From the NCBI GenBank assembly GCA_016283755.1, contig JAEENO010000037.1, forward strand, positions 1 through 46,768: a stretch of DNA of 46,768 bases, in the 5' to 3' direction. Both the position numbers and the translations under genes were made by a program. The notes under the pieces were generated by a model, which worked only from the letters and a program-made list of their open reading frames with translations, did not search any database and was not told where the DNA came from. Positions within the stretch are counted from its first letter, which is position 1. Each line of letters starts with the position of its first letter. Positions 17,052 through 24,609 of the stretch are shown here, piece after piece. This stretch comes from Lachnospiraceae bacterium. GTDB taxonomy: Bacteria; Bacillota; Clostridia; Lachnospirales; Lachnospiraceae.

Positions 17052-18140
17052 GTGAAGAAAAATGAGAAATTGGTGATAATCATTGCCGGAATTATCATCG
17101 GAATCATTGCATCGGTACTTGTTGTGTTCGGAAACCCTGCGAACATGGGCTTCTGTATTGCTTGCTTCCTTCGCGATATTGCAGGTGCTTTGGGATTACA
17201 CAGAGCAGCCCCGGTTCAGTATATAAGACCGGAGATAATCGGTATTATCCTCGGAAGCTTCGGTGCAGCATTTGCTACAAAAGAGTTTAAGGCCCAGGGC
17301 GGAAGCGCACCGCTTACAAGATTTGTTATTGCTTTCTTTGTAATGATCGGATGCCTTATGTTCCTTGGCTGCCCGTTCAGAATGATTATAAGACTTGCCG
17401 GCGGCGATCTTAACGCATTAATCGGCTTGGTAGGTTTTGTACTCGGTATCGGCGTAGGAACTTTTGTATTCTTGAACAAGGGTTATTCCTTAAAGAGAAC
17501 ATACGCTCAGCCAATGCTTGACGGAATCATTATGCCTGTTATTCAGGTTATCGTTTTTGCACTTCTTGTTGCAGCTCCTGCATTTATCTTCTTTAGTGAA
17601 GCAGGCGCAGGCCCGGGCGCAAAGCATGCGGCAATTGCAATTAGCCTTGTTGCAGGTCTTGTTGTAGGTGTACTTGCACAGAGAACACGTCTTTGCATGG
17701 TAGGCGGATTCAGAGATCTTTTCTTATTCAAGCAGACCAAGCTTTTACTTGGCTTCTTCGCTATATTTGTAAGTGCACTTGTTACCAACGTTATCTTAAC
17801 TGTTGTAACAGATGCCACATACTTTAACTTTGCATTCGCAGGACAGCCTGTAGCTCATACAGACGGTGTATGGAACTTCCTCGGTATGTTCCTTGTAGGA
17901 TTCGGATGCATCCTCTTAGGCGGATGTCCTCTTCGCCAGCTCGTATTATCCGGCGAAGGTAATACAGACAGCGCAATTACAGTATTAGGCCTTATCGTAG
18001 GCGCGGCATTCTGCCATAACTTCGGTCTTGCATCAAGTGCTGATGGCCCTACATTAAACGGTAAGATTGCTGTAATTATCGGTATCGTAGTTGTAGCAAT
18101 TATAGGTGTTGTTAATACATATTGTAAGAAGGAGGCATAA
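17052..18140 (+). CDS. yedE: YedE-family sulfur/selenium transport membrane protein
   Basis: A 362-residue polytopic membrane protein of the YeeE/YedE family with about nine or ten membrane segments. The start GPANMGFCIAC-like block (NPANMGFCIACFLRDIAGAL) resembles the YedE/FdhT group linked to selenium metabolism. Paired cysteines are Cys35 and Cys38, Cys101 and Cys107 (FLGCPFRM), Cys215 (TRLCMVGGFRD), and Cys286 and Cys292 (LGGCPLRQL). In the related thiosulfate importer TsuA, conserved cysteines line the path. The GTG start is chosen for GGGAGG (17038-17043) at eight bases and for the promoter position; the frame is open further upstream. It ends four bases before tusA. Substrate is most likely a reduced sulfur or selenium compound. 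Confidence 0.87.
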   Translation: MKKNEKLVIIIAGIIIGIIASVLVVFGNPANMGFCIACFLRDIAGALGLHRAAPVQYIRPEIIGIILGSFGAAFATKEFKAQGGSAPLTRFVIAFFVMIGCLMFLGCPFRMIIRLAGGDLNALIGLVGFVLGIGVGTFVFLNKGYSLKRTYAQPMLDGIIMPVIQVIVFALLVAAPAFIFFSEAGAGPGAKHAAIAISLVAGLVVGVLAQRTRLCMVGGFRDLFLFKQTKLLLGFFAIFVSALVTNVILTVVTDATYFNFAFAGQPVAHTDGVWNFLGMFLVGFGCILLGGCPLRQLVLSGEGNTDSAITVLGLIVGAAFCHNFGLASSADGPTLNGKIAVIIGIVVVAIIGVVNTYCKKEA

Positions 18141-18143
18141 ACC

Positions 18144-18350
18144 ATGAAGACCATTGATACAAGAGGTTTATCCTGTCCGGAACCTGTTATTCTTACAAAA
18201 AAAGCTCTCGCTTTAAATGAAAGCGAGTATGAAGTCCTGGCAGACCGCGTAACATCACGCGATAATATAATCGGTTTTGCGGAAGATGCAGGATATAAGG
18301 CAACTTATGTAGAGAATAACGGCGAATATAAGATTACATTAAAGAAATAG
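18144..18350 (+). CDS. TusA-like sulfurtransferase
   Basis: A 68-residue protein with the TusA fold signature RGLSCPEPVILTKKAL. Cys11 in CPEP is the persulfide-carrying residue. TusA proteins pass sulfur (or, in YedF, perhaps selenium) between donors and acceptors. YedF is usually about 200 residues with an extra C-terminal domain, which is absent here. The RBS GAAGGAGG lies inside the end of yedE, and the next gene starts seven bases later, so the three are one operon. In the thiosulfate import pair TsuA/TsuB a TusA-like protein likewise accompanies a YeeE-family transporter. Confidence 0.9.
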   Translation: MKTIDTRGLSCPEPVILTKKALALNESEYEVLADRVTSRDNIIGFAEDAGYKATYVENNGEYKITLKK

Positions 18351-18357
18351 GTTTGAA

Positions 18358-18594
18358 ATGATATACGTAGTGACTTTTTTTGCCCATATAGGAACGATAA
18401 GATTTAAGAGATATTGCGATAAAGAAAAGCTTAAGGCCAAGATGATGCCGGTGCCGCGCGCGCTTTCAAGCAGTTGCGGAACCTGCGTGCAGTTTGAGGC
18501 GGATGACGATTATGAGTTTTCATATGAATCCGAAGAACTTGAAGAAGTGGTTAAGCTAATCGACGGAGAATATGTGAGCATATATAAAGCGTGA
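18358..18594 (+). CDS. DUF3343 family protein
   Basis: This 78-residue protein matches the DUF3343 family by its beginning (YVVTFFAHIGTIRFKRYC), the PVPRALSSSCGTCVQF segment with a CxxC pair, and its small size. These proteins recur beside TusA/YedE genes in anaerobes and are thought to assist sulfur or selenium transfer, but no activity is established. It starts seven bases after tusA without a clear RBS, so translation probably depends on coupling. A terminator follows six bases after the stop. Confidence 0.82.
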   Translation: MIYVVTFFAHIGTIRFKRYCDKEKLKAKMMPVPRALSSSCGTCVQFEADDDYEFSYESEELEEVVKLIDGEYVSIYKA

Positions 18595-18598
18595 ATTG

Positions 18599-18627
18599 CA
18601 GCACCGGGTAACCGGTGCTGTTTCTTT
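18599..18627 (+). terminator. Intrinsic terminator of the yedE operon
   Basis: A nine-pair stem (18599-18607 with 18612-18620) with a GTAA loop is followed by TTTCTTT. It lies five bases after the DUF3343 stop codon. Confidence 0.8.
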
Positions 18628-18692
18628 GGTTTAAAGCAAGGGTTCAATGTGATATTATAATATATATAAATATAAGCAGCTAAGGAGCTTTT

Positions 18693-19571
18693 ATGGATAG
18701 ATGTAACCTATGCCCGAGACAGTGTAACGTCGACAGGAATGTGAATATCGGCTACTGCAAGGTGGGAGCTGAATTTAAGATTGGAAGAATTATGAAGCAT
18801 ATGTGGGAGGAGCCTTGCATATCGGGAGATAACGGTTCGGGTGCGATATTCTTCTCGGGATGTAACATGGGATGCATATACTGTCAGAATGATTTACTTT
18901 CAAAGGGCCTTGTGGGAAAAGGCTATACTGAGGACGAGCTTATCATTGAAATGCTTAAACTGCAGGATATGGACTGTAATAATATCAACCTAGTAACACC
19001 TACACATTACTCGGATAGATTGATAGATGTTATTAAAAGCGCCAAATCAAAAGGTCTTACGCTTCCGATAGTTTACAATACTTCATCTTATGAGAAGGTC
19101 GAAAGCCTTAAAGCACTTGAAGGATTAATAGATATATATCTTCCGGATCTTAAATACCTGGATATAAAGGGTGCAAAGAATTATTCCAACGCGGAAGATT
19201 ACCCGGAAGTTGCATGCCTTGCAATAGATGAGATGGTTCGACAGGTAGGAGAATGTGAGTTTACCGAAGACGGAGTGATGAAAAAAGGTGTAATTGTGCG
19301 TCACCTTGTACTTCCCGGAAGAATCGAAGAAAGTAAGAAAGTTATCGAGTATTTATATAACAGGTACGGCGATAAGATATATATAAGCATAATGAATCAG
19401 TACACTCCGTATGGCAAAGCTAAGAATGATGAGCTTTTATGCCGCCCTATCACCGAAAAAGAGTACGACGAAGTAGTTGATTATGCGATTTTCTTAGGTG
19501 TAGAGAACGGATTCATCCAGGAGGGCGAGACTTGCGATGAGTCCTTTATTCCGGAATTTACGTCCGAATAA
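18693..19571 (+). CDS. PflX-like radical SAM protein
   Basis: A 292-residue iron-sulfur protein of the PflX group (COG1313), homologous to pyruvate formate-lyase activases. An N-terminal CNLCPRQC motif precedes the radical SAM site FFSGCNMGCIYCQND, with the C-x3-C-x2-C spacing that binds the 4Fe-4S cluster. Later segments LVTPTHYSDRLID and YLPDLKYLD match the group. The usual activase partner would be a glycyl radical enzyme, but none is encoded nearby, so the substrate is unknown. RBS AAGGAG precedes the ATG. The gene sits alone between a terminator and a regulator gene. Confidence 0.87.
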   Translation: MDRCNLCPRQCNVDRNVNIGYCKVGAEFKIGRIMKHMWEEPCISGDNGSGAIFFSGCNMGCIYCQNDLLSKGLVGKGYTEDELIIEMLKLQDMDCNNINLVTPTHYSDRLIDVIKSAKSKGLTLPIVYNTSSYEKVESLKALEGLIDIYLPDLKYLDIKGAKNYSNAEDYPEVACLAIDEMVRQVGECEFTEDGVMKKGVIVRHLVLPGRIEESKKVIEYLYNRYGDKIYISIMNQYTPYGKAKNDELLCRPITEKEYDEVVDYAIFLGVENGFIQEGETCDESFIPEFTSE

Positions 19572-19699
19572 ATAAGATGATGCAAGAAATTTTTTCTTAA
19601 AAAACCGAAAAATCTATGACTTAATATAGGGTTTTACTTGAAAAATAATATAATCCGTAATAAAATAAAGGGACAAGTTAAAAGATAGGATGGCGGATT

Positions 19700-20881
19700 A
19701 TGAATCAGATGGTAGGGTACCTTATAAGGGCCAACAGAGTCAAAAAGAAAATGTCACAGGAGAAGCTTTGCAAGGGGATTTGTGCGATATCTTATTTGAG
19801 TAAGATTGAAAGCGGAGTAGCAGAGCCGAATGAAGCTATAATCGAGAAGCTTTTTAATAACCTCGGCATTACGTTCGTAAGCGACCAGGAACTTATTAAT
19901 GAGTATAAGGATTTATTCGACAGATATTTCGATGCATATTTCCATCAGGAAAAGAGCGCGGAAATTGAAGAACGTATATATAAGAATAAGGAGAAGATTA
20001 AAGTTTCTCCGCTTGCCATAGAGTATCAGCTTTTCTGCGTATACCAGGCATCCGATGAACCTAAGGTTGCGGCTAAGCTTTTAAAGGGAATGGACGGATT
20101 CAAGGAATACTTAAACGACGAGACAAGTTTCCTCTACTATATGGCAAAAGGAAGACTTGCGGACTCTTACGATCAGAGAGTAAGAGCCTACATGAGAGCA
20201 AGACAGATTAAGGATTCATCGCTTTGCTACGAAGCTTTAATGTATGAGTCATATAACAGAGGCGAATATTTAGAAGCATTAAGATATTGCACAGCAGGAT
20301 ATGCACGCGCTATGGAAGAAGGATTCTTACTTGTAGCAAGACAGTTAAGTTTCCTCGAAGGTATGTGTTACGGCAAGCTTGGAGACCTTGAAGCAATGCT
20401 TATGGCATATAACAGAACCCGTGAGCTTTTCAGGGGCGATGACAAGATCAGTGCCAACATAGATTACAACATTGCCATGGCTTATATGGCAAAAGCGCAT
20501 TACGACGATGCAATCCCTTATTTACTTTCGGCGCTTAAGAAGGAACAGGAAGATTTGGCGCTTTTCTTTATTAATCATAGACTTTCAATGTCATATATAG
20601 CTATCGATGAGAAGAAAATCGGCGAAGTATATTTAAGCATGGCTGAGACTTATTCAAAGAAGCTCGGCGGCGTATATATGGAAATGGTTAAGCTTGCGAA
20701 GCTTTACTATCAGGATAAGGGCGAAGGAAGCGATGAGTACGGAACCATCTTACTTAAGCTTTACGATATGGAGGACGAGATGGGCTCGGATTTCGTGGCA
20801 TTCTATAGACCGTATGTAATTGATTACTTAAAGAGTAAGAGAAAATACAAAGAAGCAATGCGTCTTATGGAAGAGATGTAA
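19700..20881 (+). CDS. HTH regulator with TPR-like repeats (Rgg/PlcR-like architecture)
   Basis: This 393-residue cytoplasmic regulator has an N-terminal XRE-type helix-turn-helix (YLIRANRVKKKMSQEKLCKG, then SYLSKIESGVAEP) at about 6-40. The rest is helical with TPR-like repeats: SLCYEALMYESYNRGEYLEA at residues 174-193, NIDYNIAMAYMAKAHYDDAI, and a final YLKSKRKYKEAMRLMEEM. This plan is shared with RRNPP peptide-sensing regulators, so a small ligand is possible but not shown. I found no obvious pheromone-precursor gene adjacent. The next gene, a metalloprotease candidate, begins 32 bases downstream and may be co-transcribed. Confidence 0.82.
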   Translation: MNQMVGYLIRANRVKKKMSQEKLCKGICAISYLSKIESGVAEPNEAIIEKLFNNLGITFVSDQELINEYKDLFDRYFDAYFHQEKSAEIEERIYKNKEKIKVSPLAIEYQLFCVYQASDEPKVAAKLLKGMDGFKEYLNDETSFLYYMAKGRLADSYDQRVRAYMRARQIKDSSLCYEALMYESYNRGEYLEALRYCTAGYARAMEEGFLLVARQLSFLEGMCYGKLGDLEAMLMAYNRTRELFRGDDKISANIDYNIAMAYMAKAHYDDAIPYLLSALKKEQEDLALFFINHRLSMSYIAIDEKKIGEVYLSMAETYSKKLGGVYMEMVKLAKLYYQDKGEGSDEYGTILLKLYDMEDEMGSDFVAFYRPYVIDYLKSKRKYKEAMRLMEEM

Positions 20882-20913
20882 GTATAAGAAATGAAGCGAA
20901 AGGAGAGATTTAT

Positions 20914-21432
20914 ATGCCAATTAGCTCAATTTCAGGTTACAGTACAATACAGGAATATAACGACAATTATTTAAAGCCTATAAGGGAAGGACATCCTGAG
21001 AATGTTAAGAAGCCCGTTGAGGTAGAGCGCGAGGGTGAGAACAAGAAGACCCCGTTTGAAAAGCGCAACGAGTGTGAGACATGCAAGAACAGGAAGTATC
21101 AGGATGGTTCAAATGAGAGCGATGTCTCATTTAAGGCGCCTACTCATGTATCGCCGGAAGCAAGTACCGGTGCTGTAATATCACATGAGATGGAGCACGT
21201 GAGTAATGCCCGCGCGGAAGGCGCGAAGGAAGGCAACGAGCTTGTATCGGTTTCGGTATCAATACATTATGAGCGTTGCCCCGAATGCGGTCGCGTCTAT
21301 GCAGCAGGCGGAGTGACGCATTCCGTAATGAAGAAGTCAGAGCCCAACTACGGTCCGACCGGATACGGAAGCGCGCAGAAGACGCAGGATTATGCCACAA
21401 CAGCGGGCGGAAATATGGATGTAAAATTATAA
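20914..21432 (+). CDS. SprA-related protein with HExxH motif, putative metalloprotease
   Basis: A 172-residue protein without a signal peptide. It shows a cysteine pair ECETC (54, 57), then RKYQDGSNESDVSFKAPT, then a SHEMEHV motif (His91, Glu92, His95) and a second pair RCPECGRVYAAGG (122, 125). This set and order agree with my memory of the SprA-related family (PF12118), whose function is unknown. HExxH together with four cysteines suggests zinc binding and perhaps peptidase activity (inference). RBS AAAGGAGAG is strong. The stop codon overlaps the next start by one base (TAATG), so this protein and the rRNA methyltransferase are translationally coupled. Its partner role is unclear. Confidence 0.68.
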   Translation: MPISSISGYSTIQEYNDNYLKPIREGHPENVKKPVEVEREGENKKTPFEKRNECETCKNRKYQDGSNESDVSFKAPTHVSPEASTGAVISHEMEHVSNARAEGAKEGNELVSVSVSIHYERCPECGRVYAAGGVTHSVMKKSEPNYGPTGYGSAQKTQDYATTAGGNMDVKL

Positions 21433-22736
21433 TGAATCTACCGGTTGAATTTACAGAGAGAATGAAAGCTCTCTTACAGGATGAATATGATGAATTTACG
21501 AAGTGCCTTGATTCTTCGGAATATAAGGCACTTCGGATTAATATGCGTAAAAGAGCGGAGCTTACATTAGATAAGCTTCCTTTTAATTTAGAAGCTCATC
21601 CCTTTGTCAGGAATGGGTTTTATTTTGATGCGGAGGATGAACCGGGAAGAAGCCCATACCATGCAGCGGGGCTTTTCTATATACAGGAGCCTTCCGCAAT
21701 GATGCCGGCTTTTTATCTTGAAGCTTCTCCGCATGAAAAAGTTCTCGATCTTTGCGCAGCACCGGGCGGCAAGACCACTCAGATTGCGGAGATGATGGAG
21801 AATACCGGACTCCTCATATCTAATGAGATTAATAAGGACAGAGCGCGTATACTTTCGGAGAATATTGAAAGAATGGGTCTTAAGAATACTGTCTGTACCA
21901 ATATGGCACCGGCAGATTTATCGAAAAAGTTTCCGGAATTCTTTGACAGAATCTGCGTGGATGCACCTTGTTCAGGCGAGGGAATGTTCCGAAAGAACGA
22001 TGAAGCAATAGAAAACTGGTCTGTTGCTAATGTTAAGATGTGTGCTACTCGTCAGGCCGAGATACTTGATGAAGCCGATAAGATGTTAAAACCGGGCGGC
22101 AGAATGGTATATTCGACCTGCACTTTTTCGAAGGAAGAAAATGAAGAGACGATCAGCGCTTTTGTTGAAAGACATAATGAATATGAAATTATTAAGGAAG
22201 TAAGATTCTTCCCGCATAAGTTTAAGGGTGAAGGACATTTCGTTGCGGTATTAAAGAAAACCGGTGAGGCCTGTGTTTTAAGTAAGGACTTAAAGCCGGC
22301 TAAGGGAATAAGTGAAAAAGAACTTAAGGCTTTTAGAGAATTTGAAGATAAGTATCTGAAAGTGAAAATTTCCGGAGAATTCTTTAAAATGGGCGATACA
22401 ATCTATCTTGCGCCTGAATATATGCCTGACCTTAAGAAATTATATGTGTTAAGATCGGGACTTATATTGGGTGAAATGAAAAAGGACAGATTCGAGCCGG
22501 ATCATGCTTTGGCTCAATATTTTCTTCCATCAATGGTGAAGGATGATTATGTCACCGTTATTCCGGGAGATTCGGATGTGGCGATTAAATATCTTCACGG
22601 AGAAACCATTGAAGATACAAAAGCATCCAAGGGTTATCACATTATCACAATAGACGGAATAAGCGTAGGATGGGGCAAGTCTGACGGACGGATATTAAAG
22701 AATCATTATCCAAAAGGATTAAGGATTAGGTATTAG
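21432..22736 (+). CDS. RsmF/NOL1-NOP2-Sun family RNA cytosine methyltransferase
   Basis: A 434-residue SAM-dependent enzyme that makes 5-methylcytosine in rRNA (RsmF-like). The SAM-binding segment is VLDLCAAPGGKTTQIAEMM, the first active-site region DAPCSGEGMFRKN and the second YSTCTFSKEENE, each with the family cysteine. The C-terminal ~170 residues, with GHFVAVLKK and later a small PUA-like domain ending HYPKGLR, match the Firmicute RsmF extension. The reading frame is open from 21276, but the ATG at 21432, overlapping the stop of the SprA-like gene, gives the normal N-terminus (LPVEFTERMKALL). No dedicated RBS is visible, which fits coupling. Confidence 0.93.
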   Translation: MNLPVEFTERMKALLQDEYDEFTKCLDSSEYKALRINMRKRAELTLDKLPFNLEAHPFVRNGFYFDAEDEPGRSPYHAAGLFYIQEPSAMMPAFYLEASPHEKVLDLCAAPGGKTTQIAEMMENTGLLISNEINKDRARILSENIERMGLKNTVCTNMAPADLSKKFPEFFDRICVDAPCSGEGMFRKNDEAIENWSVANVKMCATRQAEILDEADKMLKPGGRMVYSTCTFSKEENEETISAFVERHNEYEIIKEVRFFPHKFKGEGHFVAVLKKTGEACVLSKDLKPAKGISEKELKAFREFEDKYLKVKISGEFFKMGDTIYLAPEYMPDLKKLYVLRSGLILGEMKKDRFEPDHALAQYFLPSMVKDDYVTVIPGDSDVAIKYLHGETIEDTKASKGYHIITIDGISVGWGKSDGRILKNHYPKGLRIRY

Positions 22737-22767
22737 AATTTTTTAAAATACATAAGCTGTTAGTGAT

Positions 22768-22796
22768 TTGATTTTTATATATCAATGTGATAGTAT
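22768..22796 (+). promoter_or_regulatory. Probable promoter of the ABC exporter operon
   Basis: TTGATT (22768-22773) and TAGTAT (22791-22796) have a 17-base spacer, 38 bases before the ATG. The spacer contains TATATATCAA, which forms an imperfect inverted repeat with the -35. Confidence 0.6.
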
Positions 22797-22833
22797 CAAT
22801 ACATAGGTTTTAAAATGGAGGATACGGAATATC

Positions 22834-24609
22834 ATGAAGAATGCGAAATTTTTGTTTCGGTTCATCAAGCCGCATTTCGTGAGCTACTTTCTCGGACTTC
22901 TAGTTCTTGGAATCGTTGATTATGCATCGCTTTTCGTGCCGAAGATTACGGGCGAAATGGTGGATGGTCTTGAGTCCAATGCTATGGGGATGGATGGCGT
23001 AATGAATTGCATATACAGAATTCTTCTTGTGGGAGCAATAATGATGGTTGGTCGCTTCCTCTGGAGAATTTTTTTAATGCTTACAGCCAGAAAAGTTGAG
23101 TACGATATCAGGAATGAACTTTTTAAGCATCTTGAGACAATGGATGTAGAGTATTACAACGAGCATAAGGTTGGTGGACTTATGGCTCATTTTACGCAGG
23201 ACTTGTCGGCGGTACGACAGGCTTTGGGGCCTGCAGTATTATCGGCATTTGATGCAACGGTTATGGCAGCTATGGTTATCATAAGAATGCTTAGAACCGC
23301 AAACCTTAGACTTACGGGAATAATTATAATTCCGATGATTTGCATTATGCTCGGCGAATTATGGTTCGGAAAGTGGGTACATAAGGTATATAAGAGAATG
23401 CAGAAGGCATTTGAGGATTTATCGGATTTTGTACAGGAATCAATTTCGGGTGCCCGTGTTATTAAAGCTTTCGTACGTGAGAAAGCCGAAGGCGAAGCAT
23501 TTGAGAAGCAGAATGCTCTTACAAGAGCTAAAAATATGTACTTTATGAAGATGATTGCAATAGAAGATCCTATTCTTCGATTCGTTATCGGATTAAGTTC
23601 ACTTATTACATTATTCGTAGGCGGCAAGATGGTACTTAGGGGAAATCTTTCTCTGGGTAGCTTCGTTGCATTTACCCAGTATATTGCAATGCTTGTATGG
23701 CCTATGATAGCAGCGGGTGATGCAATTAATATGTTCTCAAGAGGAACCGCATCTATTTCACGTCTTAACGATATCTTTGAATCAACGAGTGAAGTTCAGA
23801 GTGAAAGTCCTGAAGATGTTCCTGATGAGAAAATCCGAACATTTAAGGGAGAGATAACCTTTAAGGATTTAACTTTTATACACAGAGATCACTTAGAGCC
23901 TACGTTAAAGCATATATCGCTTGATATTAAGCCCGGAACGACGGTTGCGGTTATCGGAAGAACGGGCTCGGGTAAGAGTACGCTTGTTAACCTTTTGCTT
24001 CACTTATATCAGGTTAATCGCGGAATGATATTCTTTGACGGCAAGGATATAAGAGATATACCGCTTAACGAGCTTAGAAATAATATAGCGTATGTGCCAC
24101 AGGATAACTTCCTGTTCTCGGATACGTTGGAGAACAACATAGCATTCTCAGTCGGTAAGGCATCGCGTGAGAGTGTAAGAAAAGCAGCTAAGCAGGCATG
24201 CATCGATGAAGCTATTATGGAATTCCCTGAGAATTACGAGACCGTTGTAGGAGAGCGTGGTGTAACCTTATCCGGAGGTCAGAAGCAGAGAAGTTCAATT
24301 GCAAGAGCTTTGATTAAAGATGCGCCTATTCTTATACTTGATGATTCGCTCTCGGCTGTAGATACCGATACGGAAGAGAAGATATTAAAGAACTTGAAAG
24401 AAGTAAGAGCCGGAAGAACCACTATTATCATTGCGCACAGAATTACAACGATTCAGAATGCCGATGTTATTATGGTTATTGATGAAGGCGAACTTGCAGA
24501 GTGCGGTAATCATCACGAGCTTATGCAGCTTAACGGTATCTATAAGGATATGTTTGATAAGCAGCAGCTTGAAGCGATGAAAGCATCTCAGGAAGGAGGT
24601 ATTGCATAA
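22834..24609 (+). CDS. ABC exporter half-transporter, first subunit
   Basis: A 591-residue protein with six membrane segments followed by an ATP-binding domain. Walker A is GRTGSGKST (from 375), the signature is canonical LSGGQKQRSSIARAL, and Walker B is ILILDDSLSAVD, where an aspartate replaces the usual catalytic glutamate. In heterodimeric exporters (BmrCD, LmrCD, TM287/288) such a change marks the subunit that supplies the Walker half of a degenerate ATP site. The following gene overlaps by one base and has the complementary change. RBS GGAGGA is about twelve bases from the ATG. Such pumps expel drugs, lipids or peptides; the substrate is not predictable. Confidence 0.94.
   Translation: MKNAKFLFRFIKPHFVSYFLGLLVLGIVDYASLFVPKITGEMVDGLESNAMGMDGVMNCIYRILLVGAIMMVGRFLWRIFLMLTARKVEYDIRNELFKHLETMDVEYYNEHKVGGLMAHFTQDLSAVRQALGPAVLSAFDATVMAAMVIIRMLRTANLRLTGIIIIPMICIMLGELWFGKWVHKVYKRMQKAFEDLSDFVQESISGARVIKAFVREKAEGEAFEKQNALTRAKNMYFMKMIAIEDPILRFVIGLSSLITLFVGGKMVLRGNLSLGSFVAFTQYIAMLVWPMIAAGDAINMFSRGTASISRLNDIFESTSEVQSESPEDVPDEKIRTFKGEITFKDLTFIHRDHLEPTLKHISLDIKPGTTVAVIGRTGSGKSTLVNLLLHLYQVNRGMIFFDGKDIRDIPLNELRNNIAYVPQDNFLFSDTLENNIAFSVGKASRESVRKAAKQACIDEAIMEFPENYETVVGERGVTLSGGQKQRSSIARALIKDAPILILDDSLSAVDTDTEEKILKNLKEVRAGRTTIIIAHRITTIQNADVIMVIDEGELAECGNHHELMQLNGIYKDMFDKQQLEAMKASQEGGIA

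Noticed and set aside
21276-21431. Longer N-terminus for the RsmF-like protein
   Set aside because: It would overlap the SprA-like gene by over 150 bases and gives an arginine-rich stretch unlike the family; the overlapping ATG at 21432 gives the normal start.
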